DNA of 64,000 nt from Streptomonospora nanhaiensis (GCF_026642255.1 NZ_CP113264.1:5332001-5396000); one strand, 5' to 3'. Numbered from the stretch's first letter, positions 26,520 through 35,792 are shown. Numbers and translations are program-made. The notes: generated by a model not told the origin, from the letters alone.

Positions 26520-28100
26520 GTGTTGTCGACGAGCCGAGTCCGTCCTGGCCAGACCGCTCCCCGTCGGGGCCTCGACCGGGGGCCGGGGCCCCGGCGCCCA
26601 GGAGGGGCCGCACGACGCGCGGCGCACCGGACCGGCGCGGCGGTGGCGGCGCTGCTGCTGTTCACCGCCTGCGGCACGGGCGGCGCGGCGGAGGGCGACG
26701 ACCCGGAGCTGATGACCGTGCTCCTGGACGAACCCGGCGAGGAGGTCGCCGAGTGGACCGGTGGCGCCGCGGACTTCGGCGACCACCCCCACCGGCCGGA
26801 CGGCGTGGAGATCGACGTCTCCTATCCGGTGTTCGAGGGGGCCGACCGGTTCGCCTCCCGGCTGGCCGAACAGGTGGACCGCGAGGTGCGGGACTTCCGC
26901 GGGGCCAGCCGCGACCCCGTGCGCCTGGCGGTCGACTGGGAGGTCGTGGGCGCCGGGAGCGGCGTCCTGGGCGTGCGCCTGGTCCGCACCGAGGAGGACC
27001 TGCACGGCCGGCGCCAGGGATACGGAACGTACTGGTACGACGCGGAGACCGGGCACACCGCGTACTCGACGGAGCTCCTGGCGGACGACGACGCCCTGGG
27101 AAGGCTCGACGGGATCGTGCACGAGGAGCTGGCCGGGAACCCGGACGTGGACCCGGAGGGGCTGCACCCCGTCATGCGCACCTACGACTCCATGGGGTTC
27201 AACTCCGACGGCGACCTGCTCGTGGAGTTCGACGACGGCCACCTCTCCCCGGTGGTGGTCGGCCACCCGCCCTCGTCGGAACCGGGCCGGATCGTCGCGG
27301 TGGTGCCGTCGGAGGAGGCCGCGCCCCTCCTGTCGGACCTGGGAGAGCGCGCCCGGGAGGCGTCGGCGGCGGAGGAGCCCGTGCTCGCGGTGGACCCGCC
27401 CGGAGCCGTCCCGGAGTCCCTCCCGACCGCACCGGGGGTGGTCGCCGCCGGCGACCCGGACCTGGACTGCGAGGCCCCGGGGACCGAGTGCGTCGCGCTC
27501 ACCTACGACGACGGGCCCGCGGAGGGGACCGCGGCCCTCCTGGACCTGCTGGCCGAGGAGGAGGTGTCGGCGACGTTCTTCCTCAACGGCGACCCCGCGC
27601 TGACCCGCCCCGGCGTGCTCCGGCGCGCCTACGCGGAGGGGCACGAGATCGCCAGCCACAACGACCTGCACGAGCACATGACGGAGTACTTCGACGACCG
27701 GGAGCTCCCCGCGCAGGTCGCGGCGGTCAGCGCGATGGTCCGGCGGCAGACGGGGCAGGACGTGGAACTGTTCCGGCCGCCGTTCGGCGACACCTCCGGA
27801 CCGGTGATCGAGGAGATCGGCAGGCAGGGGATGGCCCAGGTCCTCTGGAACCTGGACAGCGAGGACTGGACCGGCCTGTCCCCGGAGGAGATCGTGGACG
27901 GCGTCATGGACGACGTCGAGCCGGGCTCGGTGGTGCTCATGCACGACACGCTCGCGCCGACCCTGGCCGCCGCACCGCGGCTCATCGAGCGGCTGCGGGA
28001 GGAGGGCTACGAGTTCGCGACCGTCAGCCAGGTCGTCGGCGACCCCGAGCCCGGCGAGTCCTACCCGGCGGCGGGCGTCACCGTCCCCGAGTACTGGTAG
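26520..28100 (+). CDS. Lipoprotein NodB polysaccharide deacetylase with PdaC-like N-terminal domain
   Basis: A 526-residue paralogue of the preceding gene. The N-terminus is Arg/Pro-rich and is followed by AALLLFTACGTG, a lipobox with Cys near residue 51, so it is probably a lipoprotein and not a transmembrane protein. The N-terminal domain matches the neighbour (GTYWYDAETGHTAYST, YDSMGFNSDGDLLVEFDDG). The NodB domain keeps TYDDGP, the metal pair in SHNDLHEH (Asn-Asp replaces the usual Thr/Ser spacing residues), RPPFGD, WNLDSEDW and LMHDT. It is probably active. The start is GTG at 26520 after GAGGGAG; TTG at 26523 is an alternative. It ends before a bidirectional hairpin facing pyrD. Confidence 0.86.
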   Translation: MLSTSRVRPGQTAPRRGLDRGPGPRRPGGAARRAAHRTGAAVAALLLFTACGTGGAAEGDDPELMTVLLDEPGEEVAEWTGGAADFGDHPHRPDGVEIDVSYPVFEGADRFASRLAEQVDREVRDFRGASRDPVRLAVDWEVVGAGSGVLGVRLVRTEEDLHGRRQGYGTYWYDAETGHTAYSTELLADDDALGRLDGIVHEELAGNPDVDPEGLHPVMRTYDSMGFNSDGDLLVEFDDGHLSPVVVGHPPSSEPGRIVAVVPSEEAAPLLSDLGERAREASAAEEPVLAVDPPGAVPESLPTAPGVVAAGDPDLDCEAPGTECVALTYDDGPAEGTAALLDLLAEEEVSATFFLNGDPALTRPGVLRRAYAEGHEIASHNDLHEHMTEYFDDRELPAQVAAVSAMVRRQTGQDVELFRPPFGDTSGPVIEEIGRQGMAQVLWNLDSEDWTGLSPEEIVDGVMDDVEPGSVVLMHDTLAPTLAAAPRLIERLREEGYEFATVSQVVGDPEPGESYPAAGVTVPEYW

Positions 28101-28144
28101 CGCGCGGGTCGGGGCGCACCGGGGCCGGGGGCCGCCCGGAAGCA

Positions 28145-28187
28145 CCGCGGGGCCGGGGACCCCCGGGAGGGGTTCCCCGCCCCGCGG
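28145..28187. terminator. Terminator between convergent deacetylase and pyrD genes
   Basis: A long GC hairpin, CCGCGGGGC (28145-28153) with GCCCCGCGG (28179-28187), extended inward by GGGG-x-CCCC pairing. It sits between the two stop codons and may work in both directions. Confidence 0.7.
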
Positions 28188-28200
28188 GACGCGGCGGCCG

Positions 28201-29337
28201 TCAGACGGCGGTGGACTCCTGGGGGCGGCCGGCCCCGTGGACGTCGGCGCCGACCGCCTCGCCGATCGAGCGGTATCCGGCCTCGCGGACCAGCCTGGCC
28301 AGGCCGCGGTGGATGCGGCGCGGCCAGAGGGGGCCGCCGTAGATCAGACCCGTGTAGCCCTGCACGAGGGTCGCCCCGGCGCGGATGCGGGCCCACGCGT
28401 CCTCGGGGGTCTCGATGCCGCCCACGGCGACCAGGGTGACGCGGTCGCCGACGCGGGCGCGGAGGCGGCGGAGAACCTCCAGCGACCGCTCCCTGAGCGG
28501 GGCGCCGGACAGCCCTCCCGCCCCGGCGGCCTCCACCTCCTCGGCGGAGGCGGCCAGCCCCTCGCGGGAGATGGTGGTGTTGGTGGCGATGATGCCGTCC
28601 AGCCCCTCGGCCAGGGCCAGGTCCGCGACCGCGTCGACGTCCTCGTCGGCCAGGTCGGGGGCGATCTTGACCAGGAGCGGCAGGGTCGGGTGCCCGGCCT
28701 CGGAGAGCGCCTCGCGAACGGCGGCGAGCAGGGGCCGCAGCTGCTCCACGCCCTGGAGGTTGCGCAGTCCGGGGGTGTTGGGCGAGCTGACGTTCACCAC
28801 GAGGTAGTCGGCGTAGCGGGCCAGGCGCCGGGCGCTGAGGGCGTAGTCCGCGGGCGCGTCCGCCTCGGGCGTCACCTTGGTCTTGCCGATGTTCACCCCC
28901 AGCACGGGGCGGCGTCCGCCCCGCTGGTGGTGCAGGCGCTCGGCGACCAGGGCGGAGCCCTCGTTGTTGAAGCCCATCCTGTTGACGATCGCGCGGTCCT
29001 CGACCAGCCGGAACAGGCGCGGGGCGGGGTTGCCCGGCTGCGGCTGGGCGGTGACCGTGCCGATCTCGACGAAACCGAAGCCGAGCGCGGCCAGGCCGGA
29101 CGGGCTCTCCGCGTTCTTGTCGAAACCCGCCGCCATGCCCAGCGGCCCCGGGAACTCCTGCCCCAGGGCTCGCACGGCGAGCTCGGGCTCACGCGGGCCG
29201 AGGACCCTCCCCATGGCCGAGGCCACACCGGGGATCGCGGTCACGCCGCGCAGTGCGGCGAAGCTCATCCTGTGGACCTTCTCGGCGTCCATGTGGCGCA
29301 GGACCGAGCGGAAGACAATCTGGTAGAACACGGTCAT
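28201..29337 (-). CDS. pyrD: Dihydroorotate dehydrogenase (quinone), class 2
   Basis: A 378-residue FMN enzyme of pyrimidine synthesis that oxidises dihydroorotate to orotate with quinone. The N-terminal helices ([20 protein letters not shown]) mark the membrane-bound class 2. [11 protein letters not shown] binds FMN, NRMGFNN and [11 protein letters not shown] follow, the class 2 catalytic serine lies in NVSSPNTPG, and GGIETPEDA with [10 protein letters not shown] binds the phosphate. The start is the ATG at 29337, overlapping the stop of the PAC2 gene (ATGA), so the two are translationally coupled. Confidence 0.95.
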   Translation of the reverse strand: MTVFYQIVFRSVLRHMDAEKVHRMSFAALRGVTAIPGVASAMGRVLGPREPELAVRALGQEFPGPLGMAAGFDKNAESPSGLAALGFGFVEIGTVTAQPQPGNPAPRLFRLVEDRAIVNRMGFNNEGSALVAERLHHQRGGRRPVLGVNIGKTKVTPEADAPADYALSARRLARYADYLVVNVSSPNTPGLRNLQGVEQLRPLLAAVREALSEAGHPTLPLLVKIAPDLADEDVDAVADLALAEGLDGIIATNTTISREGLAASAEEVEAAGAGGLSGAPLRERSLEVLRRLRARVGDRVTLVAVGGIETPEDAWARIRAGATLVQGYTGLIYGGPLWPRRIHRGLARLVREAGYRSIGEAVGADVHGAGRPQESTAV

Positions 29338-30260
29338 CCGTTTCCGTCGCCCTCGCGCTCGGCGAGGTAGCGTTCGAGTTCCGCGCCGAGTTCGTCGGCG
29401 GTGGGCAGGCCGGCCTCGTCGTCGGCCAGCGGGAGTGTGGGGCGTTCCTCGGGATCGGTCCGCGAGGACATGATGTCGTCGTACTGCCGCTCCAGGTTGG
29501 CCACGACACGCTGGACCTCCGCGGAGGCCGCCACCTGCTCGGCGATGTCGACGTCGGTCGCCCCCGCCACCTCCTCCAGCCCGCCGGTGGGCAGCGCGAG
29601 CCCGGTCGCCCCGGCCACGTAACCGGCGGCGGCGATGGCCGCCCGCGGGTACTGGGACTGGGCCAGGTAGCTGGGCACGTGGACGGCATAGCCGACGAAG
29701 TCGTGGCCGCGCTCCCCCAGGCGGAACTCCAGCATCGCCGCGGCGCTGGCGGGCACCTCGATCCGGCCGATCCACGGGGTGTGGCCCTCCACCAGCTCGG
29801 GGCGGGTGGAGTGCGGCGTGACCGTGACCGGACGGGTGTGCGGCACCGCCATCGGCACGCCGTGCGTGCTGATGGACAGCGACACCGAGAACCGCTCGAC
29901 CAGCTGGACGACGGCGGCGGCGAAGGCCTCCCACTCCCGGTCCGGCTCCGGGCCGTACAGGACCAGGAACGGGGCGTTCTCCTCGTCGTGCATCCGGTAC
30001 AGGGCGAGCTTGGGCGGCTCGTAGTCCGTCCAGGTGTTCTCCACGAAGGTCATCGACGGGCGGCGGGACCGGTAGTCCACGAGCCGGTCGGCGTCGAACG
30101 TCGCGACCTCCTCGGCCTCGAAGCGCTCGAAAAGGGCCTCGGCGACCTGGCGTCCGGTGTGTCCGGCGTCCACGAAGCCGTCCAGACAGACCAGCATCGC
30201 CAGCCCGGCGATGTCGTCGAAGCCGGGATGGAGTTCGTACAGATCTGCGGGGTCACGCAC
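29334..30260 (-). CDS. PAC2 family protein (proteasome-assembly-chaperone fold)
   Basis: A 308-residue cytosolic PAC2-superfamily protein (LAMLVCLDGFVDAGHTG near the N-terminus, then PFLVLYGPEPDREW and a GVPMAVPHTRP segment). In actinobacteria these are widespread and of unknown function; the fold matches archaeal and eukaryotic proteasome assembly chaperones. The last 60 residues are acidic. The start is GTG at 30260 with GGAGAAGAG upstream. It overlaps pyrD by 4 bases. No proteasome genes are in the window. Confidence 0.87.
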   Translation of the reverse strand: MRDPADLYELHPGFDDIAGLAMLVCLDGFVDAGHTGRQVAEALFERFEAEEVATFDADRLVDYRSRRPSMTFVENTWTDYEPPKLALYRMHDEENAPFLVLYGPEPDREWEAFAAAVVQLVERFSVSLSISTHGVPMAVPHTRPVTVTPHSTRPELVEGHTPWIGRIEVPASAAAMLEFRLGERGHDFVGYAVHVPSYLAQSQYPRAAIAAAGYVAGATGLALPTGGLEEVAGATDVDIAEQVAASAEVQRVVANLERQYDDIMSSRTDPEERPTLPLADDEAGLPTADELGAELERYLAEREGDGNG

Positions 30261-30524
30261 CGGGTTCTCTTCTCCACGACTGGTCGGATTCGCAGGGCGG
30301 CGTCCTCACGGCGGTCCGACCGCCGGGGCGCGACCGGGGAGGGCCCGGCATCGCACCTCCTGGGAGGCTGTGCCCTGCTTTCCCACAATACCGACCGGAT
30401 CCCCCTCAGGCCTGCGATGGGACGCCTGTCACACCCCGGCCGCCGGAGCGTCCCCGCGGGTGCGCGCACGCGCCCCTCCTCCAGGCGGGGGACGCGACGT
30501 GAGCGCGCCCCTCGCGGCTCCCGC

Positions 30525-30555
30525 CCCCGGTCGGCGTTCGGGGCCCCGACCGGGG
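30525..30555 (-). terminator. Terminator of the ABC-class ATPase gene
   Basis: Perfect 10-bp arms CCCCGGTCGG (30525-30534) and CCGACCGGGG (30546-30555), 18 bases downstream of the ATPase stop. The rest of the 312-base gap to the PAC2 gene (30261-30524) shows no gene and should hold the PAC2-pyrD promoter. Confidence 0.65.
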
Positions 30556-30572
30556 CCGGAACGGCCGCGCGT

Positions 30573-32336
30573 TCACCCGCCCGGACGCTGGGCGGCGACG
30601 CGGAGCGTGCGCAGCCTGTTGAGGACCGCGGCGACCTCGAACCGGCGCGGCAGGACGTAGTCGCCCCCGAAGTCGTCGCCGAGCAGGGTGACGCCCTCGG
30701 CCTCCAGCGCCTCCTCCAGGGAGTCGAGCGCCTCGGCCAGGGTACGCGCCCCGTCCAGGTGGCGGCCCGCGACGAGCTCGCGCAGGGCCAGCCCGGCTCC
30801 GATGAGCTGCCCCGGGTCCACGAACTGCTCCACGGACCGCACGTCGACGTCGCTCTCCCCGAACACGAGGACGTCCATGTCGCGGCGCTTGATCCTCCCC
30901 CGGCCCCGCGCGGTGTCGTCCACCGAGTCGGGGGCGACCACCCGGGCCCGCGGCGCGCCGAAGTCGGCGTCGGTGCGCTCGCGGGCCAGCTCCGCCGCCC
31001 GTTCGGTGACGTCGTGGGGGTGGTAGGCGTCCAGCATGACCACCTGGTCCGCGACGTCGAAGTAGTCACCACTGCCGCCCATGACCAGGACCGTGGACAC
31101 TCCGTGGTCGCGGCGCAGGGGCCGGACCAGGTCGACGAAGGGCACGAGGGGCTCGCGGTCGCCGTGGACGAGCGCCTGCATCCGCTCGTCGCGGATCATC
31201 AGGTTGGTGGCGGTCGAGTCCTCGTCCACCAGCAGGGTGCGCGAACCGGCCTCGACGGCCTCGCAGATGTTGGCGGCCTGGGAGGTGGACCCGGAGGCGT
31301 TCTCCGTGCGGAAGTCGCTCGTGTCCGCGCCGGTGGGGAGGTTGCGGACGAACGGGCTCACGTCCACGCGCTCGACCCGCCGCCCCTCCTCCGCCCGGAT
31401 CTTGACGGCGTCGTCCCTGGTCACCACCAGCTCCCGGCCGTCCCCGGGGACGTGGTCGTAGACCCCCCGCTCCAGCGCGTGCAGCAGGGTGGACTTGCCG
31501 TGGAAGCCGCCGCCGACGATGAGCGTGATGCCCTCCGGCACGCCCATCCCGGTCACGGCGCCCCGGTGCGGCAGGTCCACGCCCACCCGCAGGCTCTCCG
31601 GCGCCTCGAAGGGCACCGCCCCGTCGGCCATGGGCTCGTCGCTGACACCGCTCAGGCGCGGGAGGACCGCGCCGTCGGCGACGAAGGCGACCAGCCCCCG
31701 GCCCTCCAGGCCGGCGCGCAGCGCGACCGTGTCGGCGACGCTGTCGGCGAAGGCCTCGGCCGCGGCCGCGTCGACCGCCTCCCAGTCGAGGTCGTCGACC
31801 AGCGCGGGCAGGGTCGTGCACAGCTCGCGCTCGGCGGTGCGGCCGTCGATGCGGCGCCCGTGGCCGGGGAGGTCGATGCCGATGCGCAGTTCGAGGCCGC
31901 CGTCGGTGAGGCGGCAGGAGGAGCGCTCGATGACCTCCTGCCCCCCGGCGTCGATCTTGAGCAGGGAGCCCCGGAGCAGTCCGCGGGCACGACGGCCCAG
32001 GTAGTCGGCGGTGGCGCGGCGGCGCACCGGATCGCCCCACGCGCTTCTGGGGATGCCGGCGTCCGGCACGAGCACGCGCACGCGCGAGGGCGGGGCGAAC
32101 GGGTCGGCCTGCACGCGCTGCACCGTCAGGGTGAAGTCGCCGAAGTCCCAGTCGCCCCGCAGGGACTTGTAGCGGCCGTAGGAGTCGCCGTCCATGCGGA
32201 GCAGCTCCGCCGAGAGGCGTGCGTCGTCCCGCACCCCCCGGAGGGGCTCGGGCTCGGGTCGGCGCCCGCCGCCCCGGCCGCCTCCCCCGCCGCCGTACCG
32301 GCGCCCCTGGCCGCCGCCCCCGTACCGTCCCGCCAT
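30573..32336 (-). CDS. ABC-class ATPase (COG3044 type) with Gly/Arg-rich head
   Basis: A 587-residue predicted cytosolic ATPase. Residues 3-27 are Gly-Arg-Tyr-rich, like an RGG box. The family N-terminal domain follows (RYKSLRGDWDFGDFTLTVQR). The nucleotide domain has Walker A GGGFHGKSTLL near residue 285, a signature-like SGSTSQAANI near 355, and Walker B TLLVDEDSTATNLM near 370. No membrane segments are present, so it is not a transporter. Homologues include a trypanosome RNA-editing ATPase, so RNA binding is possible. The start is ATG at 32336. It has no clear partner genes. Confidence 0.85.
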   Translation of the reverse strand: MAGRYGGGGQGRRYGGGGGGRGGGRRPEPEPLRGVRDDARLSAELLRMDGDSYGRYKSLRGDWDFGDFTLTVQRVQADPFAPPSRVRVLVPDAGIPRSAWGDPVRRRATADYLGRRARGLLRGSLLKIDAGGQEVIERSSCRLTDGGLELRIGIDLPGHGRRIDGRTAERELCTTLPALVDDLDWEAVDAAAAEAFADSVADTVALRAGLEGRGLVAFVADGAVLPRLSGVSDEPMADGAVPFEAPESLRVGVDLPHRGAVTGMGVPEGITLIVGGGFHGKSTLLHALERGVYDHVPGDGRELVVTRDDAVKIRAEEGRRVERVDVSPFVRNLPTGADTSDFRTENASGSTSQAANICEAVEAGSRTLLVDEDSTATNLMIRDERMQALVHGDREPLVPFVDLVRPLRRDHGVSTVLVMGGSGDYFDVADQVVMLDAYHPHDVTERAAELARERTDADFGAPRARVVAPDSVDDTARGRGRIKRRDMDVLVFGESDVDVRSVEQFVDPGQLIGAGLALRELVAGRHLDGARTLAEALDSLEEALEAEGVTLLGDDFGGDYVLPRRFEVAAVLNRLRTLRVAAQRPGG

Positions 32337-32431
32337 CGGTGTCCTCCCTGGGTTCGGATGATCCTCCGGGCCAGGTTAGGGGTTTCGGGACAGCGTCGCA
32401 GAGGGCCTGTGGACGACCGTGTCCGCGCTGC

Positions 32432-33016
32432 TCAGGGGAGGTCTCGCGGATCCGGTGCCGGATCCGCCCCCGGCGGGTCCGGGAGGACGTCGGCGAGGAG
32501 GGCGGCGAACTCGTCCGCCGTGGGCGCGGTGTCCCCGAGCAGGCTGTGCAGCAGGACCCCGTCGATGACCGCGGCGACCACGCGGACCCGGACCGGGTCG
32601 TCCGTGTACCGCCGGGCGAACGCCGAGACGGCGGCGAGCCACCCGTCGGTGGCCTCACGCAGGTGAGGGCGTCTGGCGGCCAGCAGGAAGAGCTCGTACT
32701 CGGCGAGCAGGCGTCCGGGGTCGGCGGCGACCACGGCCAGGAGCTCCGCGAGCTCGCGCCGCCGGTCGCCGCCGCCGGAGAGGCGGCGCATCCGCTCGGA
32801 GTCCTCGTTCATCACACTGGTCAGGGCGGCCGTCAACAGGTCGCCCAGCCCGCTGAAGTAGTAGGTGGTGGCGGAGGTGGGCAGCCCCGCCTCCCGGGAG
32901 ACGGTGCGGTGGCTGACGCCGGCCACCCCGTCGCGCTCGATGATGCGCAGGGTGGCCTCGATCAGCGCGTTCCGGCGCAGTTCCCCCTTGGCTCGGCGTC
33001 CGTCGGTCTGTTTCAG
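32432..33016 (-). CDS. TetR-family regulator with apparent CTG start
   Basis: A 194-residue TetR regulator. Translating upstream of the first ATG/GTG/TTG (GTG at 32926) extends a proper TetR N-terminus, with ELRRNALIEATLRIIERDG leading into VAGVSHRTVSREAG (helix-turn-helix) and TTYYFSGLGDLL. The frame is closed by a TAG seven codons before a CTG at 33014-33016. That CTG is preceded by GGAGGAGGGGCC, an excellent ribosome site, and no other start codon exists upstream, so I call CTG. The C-terminal ligand domain has the usual length. It lies downstream of the MFS gene and probably represses it. Confidence 0.8.
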   Translation of the reverse strand: MKQTDGRRAKGELRRNALIEATLRIIERDGVAGVSHRTVSREAGLPTSATTYYFSGLGDLLTAALTSVMNEDSERMRRLSGGGDRRRELAELLAVVAADPGRLLAEYELFLLAARRPHLREATDGWLAAVSAFARRYTDDPVRVRVVAAVIDGVLLHSLLGDTAPTADEFAALLADVLPDPPGADPAPDPRDLP

Positions 33017-33076
33017 GGCCCCTCCTCCGGTCTACGGCGAGGGTAGCGGCACCGTGGCCCGGGGGCGCGCGACGCC

Positions 33077-34336
33077 TCAGCCGGGAGCCCCGCAGGCCCG
33101 GGGCTCCTCCGTCCGCGGTTCCCCGCCGGTTTCCCCGCCCTCCTCCGGGAGGGCGGCCGCGCGGCCCAGCAGCGGGGCGGCGACCGCCACCGCGACGAGG
33201 GCCGCGCCGCCGGCGGCCACCGCCACGAGGAACCCCCCGGTGGTGCCCGAGCCCTCCACCGCCGTCCCGGCGGCGAAGGTGCCCCCCGCCGTGCCGACGG
33301 TGAGGCCGGTCAGCGCCCAGGTCATGCCCTCCGTCAGCCGCTCGGCGGGGACGATCCGCTCGACCAGGGTCATGACCAGGATCATCGTCGGCGCGAAGAA
33401 CAGGCCGGAGACGAACACCGCGGCCGCCAGCGCGGCGATCCCGCCGACCGCCAGGAAGGGGACCGTGGTCGCCGCCGTTCCGGCGACGGCCGCGACGAGC
33501 AGGACGTGCGGGCGTCCCCTCGGGTTCAGCGCGCCGAAGCCCAGACCGGACACGGCGGAGCCGAGGGCGTAGGCGGACAGGACGAGACCGGTGGCGCCGG
33601 GCGCGCCCAGCTCCTCGGCGAAGGCGACCGCCACGACGTCCACCGCCCCGACGATCACTCCCCCGGCGCCCAGGACGAGGATCAGGACCGCGAGCGGCAG
33701 GCCGAGGAAGCGCGTCCGCCGTCCGTCCCGGTCGGCGGGGACCCGCACCGGGGGCTCGGTACCGCGCTGGGCCGTGAAGAGGCCCACCCCCACCGCGAGG
33801 AAGGCCGCCGCGGCGAGGGGCCCGGCCTGGGCGAAGGCGGCGGTGCTCAGCACGACGGACAGGGCGGGTCCGGTGATGAAGGTGAGCTCGTCGGCCACCG
33901 ACTCGAAGGCGTAGGCGGTGCGCAGCTCGGGCGAGCCCCGGTGCAGCTCGGTCCAGCGCGCCCGCGACATCGCGGACATGCTCGGCATCGTCCCGGCCGG
34001 GACGGCGGACGCGAAGAGCGCCCAGGACGGGGCGCCGAAGGTCACGCACGCGAGCATCGCCAAGAGCGAGACCACGCTGATCGCGGCGGCCGGCGGGAGC
34101 ACGCGGCGCTGGCCGTGGCGGTCGGCGAGGCGCGAGACCTGAGGCGCGATCAACGCCATGGACAGGGTGAAGGTCGCGGCGACCGCGCCCGCGAGGGCGT
34201 AGCTGCCGTGGGTGGCGGCCAGCATCGTGATGATGCCGACGTTGGCCATGGCCACGGGCATGCGGCCGATGATCCCCGCGACGGCGAAGCCCCTGGCCCC
34301 GGGGGGCGCGAAGAGGCGGGCGTAGGGGTGGGGCAT
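33077..34336 (-). CDS. MFS transporter, probable efflux pump
   Basis: A 419-residue 12-helix major facilitator protein (start MPHPYARLFAPPGARGFAV, ATG at 34336 after GGAGG). The cytosolic loop between helices 2 and 3 contains SRLADRHGQRRV, the A-type motif (D-x-x-G-x-R/Q-R) of the family. A related protein lies at 45656, with the same DRHGQR motif and a similar P-x-M-x-x-M-x-R-x-RW segment. It pairs with the TetR gene downstream, and its leader holds a TGGGACA-CT-TGTCCCA operator. Drug or metabolite export is inferred; the substrate is unknown. Confidence 0.88.
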   Translation of the reverse strand: MPHPYARLFAPPGARGFAVAGIIGRMPVAMANVGIITMLAATHGSYALAGAVAATFTLSMALIAPQVSRLADRHGQRRVLPPAAAISVVSLLAMLACVTFGAPSWALFASAVPAGTMPSMSAMSRARWTELHRGSPELRTAYAFESVADELTFITGPALSVVLSTAAFAQAGPLAAAAFLAVGVGLFTAQRGTEPPVRVPADRDGRRTRFLGLPLAVLILVLGAGGVIVGAVDVVAVAFAEELGAPGATGLVLSAYALGSAVSGLGFGALNPRGRPHVLLVAAVAGTAATTVPFLAVGGIAALAAAVFVSGLFFAPTMILVMTLVERIVPAERLTEGMTWALTGLTVGTAGGTFAAGTAVEGSGTTGGFLVAVAAGGAALVAVAVAAPLLGRAAALPEEGGETGGEPRTEEPRACGAPG

Positions 34337-34389
34337 GGCGGGGCCTCCGAGGGCGTGAGAGGGGCGGCGTGTCCCGGCACGCAAACAAA

Positions 34390-34405
34390 TGGGACACTTG
34401 TCCCA
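34390..34405. promoter_or_regulatory. Candidate TetR operator upstream of the MFS gene
   Basis: A 16-bp perfect inverted repeat, TGGGACA (34390-34396), CT, TGTCCCA (34399-34405), 54 bases upstream of the MFS start. Its spacing suits a TetR dimer. The neighbouring glycosyltransferase gene starts 137 bases away on the other strand and could share control. Confidence 0.65.
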
Positions 34406-34541
34406 GATTCTTGCACGGGAAGCCCCCCTCCGACGGCGAACGTGACACACGTCATTCGCCCGCCCGGCGGAGAGTGCCTTTGCCCGGGCCCCTCCCCGGG
34501 GACTACGTTGCGGGGAACCCCTTCCGCCGAGGAGTTCCCGC

Positions 34542-35792
34542 ATGAGCACGGTCCTGTTCGCCCCCGAAACCTTCAACCTCGCCGAGACGACCCGGGCGGT
34601 CGAGGTCGCCCGGCACCTGCGGGACCGGCACCGGTGCGTGTTCGCGGGGTACTCCGAGCGGTATGCGGGTGTGGTCGAGGACGCCGGTTTCGAGTACCAC
34701 CGGCTCTCCCCCCAGCTCACCGACGCCCAGGCCGACCAGCTGATCCGCTTCGACCAGGGGCGGAGCCCGAACCACCCGTTCACGGAGGACGTGGTCCGGG
34801 CCAGGGTCGGGAGCGAACGCGAACTGAACGCCCTGGTGCGCCCGGCCGCCACCGTCATCGGCTCCACGCTCAGCCAGCTGGTGTCCGCGCGGGCCGACGG
34901 GATCCCGCTGGTCCACGTCAGACCGTTCGCCTACTCGTGGCCCCACCTGCGCCAGGCGCGTTCCCTGCCCCTGCTCGACGGTCGCGGCCGCCTGGCGGGG
35001 GCGGTCAACGCCGGTGCGGCCGTGCTGCTGCGCGAGGCTGCCCGGTACACCTCGTACAAACCCCGCGGCTTCGCGCGGGTCGCCCGCGAGTACGGCGTGG
35101 CACTGCCCCGACGGACCGTCGAGGCGCTGGACGGCGACCTCAACCTGATCGCCTCGATCTCCGGCTTTCTGCACCCGTACAGGCTCCCGCCGCACTATCG
35201 CTGGGTCGGGCCGATCTACGCCCGCCTGGACCGGGAGGTACCCCCGCAGGTGACCCTGGCGGCCGGGCGGGCCCGCGAGGCCGGCCGTCCCGTCGTGTAC
35301 TTCGCCATGGGCAGCTCCGGCCGCCGCGACATCGTGCTCCGGGTCCTCGGCGAGCTCTCGCGGATGCCGGTGACCGTCCTGGCCCCGGTCGCCCACTACC
35401 TGGAACCGGGCGACCTCGAAGGGCTCGGCCGCCATGTGCACGTGTTCGACCTGCTCCCCGCACACGAACTGGGCGGCCTCATCGACGCCTCCGTGATCCA
35501 CGGCGGGGAAGGGACCGTGCAGACCGCTGTGGCCTCGGGCAGGCCGTTCGTGGGGATCGGCCTCCAGATGGAGCAGCGCTCGAACATCGACGACTGCGTG
35601 CGGTTCGGCAGCGCGGTCGGGCTGACTCCGGCCCGGGCCCGGGGAGAGCGCCTGCGCCGCGCCTTCGAGGCCGTGCTGCACGACCCCGGGCTCCGGGCGC
35701 GCGCCGAGGAGCTGCGGGACCGCCTGGCCGGCACGGACGGCGCCAGGGCCGCCGCCGACCACGTGGACGCCCTCGTCCGTGGGGCCGGGTGA
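34542..35792 (+). CDS. GT1-type glycosyltransferase (MGT/UGT family)
   Basis: A 416-residue GT-B glycosyltransferase. The N-terminal domain begins STVLFAPETFNLAETTRAVE, an acceptor-binding Rossmann fold. The C-terminal donor domain contains VVYFAMGSSGRRD, VHVFDLLPAHELGG and IHGGEGTVQTAVASGRPFVG with the conserved H-G-G and a GIGLQMEQ segment in place of P-x-x-x-D-Q. The donor is probably a UDP- or NDP-sugar; the acceptor is unknown, and natural-product or lipid glycosylation are both possible. No biosynthetic core genes surround it. The start is ATG at 34542. Confidence 0.83.
   Translation: MSTVLFAPETFNLAETTRAVEVARHLRDRHRCVFAGYSERYAGVVEDAGFEYHRLSPQLTDAQADQLIRFDQGRSPNHPFTEDVVRARVGSERELNALVRPAATVIGSTLSQLVSARADGIPLVHVRPFAYSWPHLRQARSLPLLDGRGRLAGAVNAGAAVLLREAARYTSYKPRGFARVAREYGVALPRRTVEALDGDLNLIASISGFLHPYRLPPHYRWVGPIYARLDREVPPQVTLAAGRAREAGRPVVYFAMGSSGRRDIVLRVLGELSRMPVTVLAPVAHYLEPGDLEGLGRHVHVFDLLPAHELGGLIDASVIHGGEGTVQTAVASGRPFVGIGLQMEQRSNIDDCVRFGSAVGLTPARARGERLRRAFEAVLHDPGLRARAEELRDRLAGTDGARAAADHVDALVRGAG

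Noticed and set aside
30573-32336. ABC transporter ATPase
   Set aside because: It has no permease partner and matches the stand-alone COG3044-type ATPase family.
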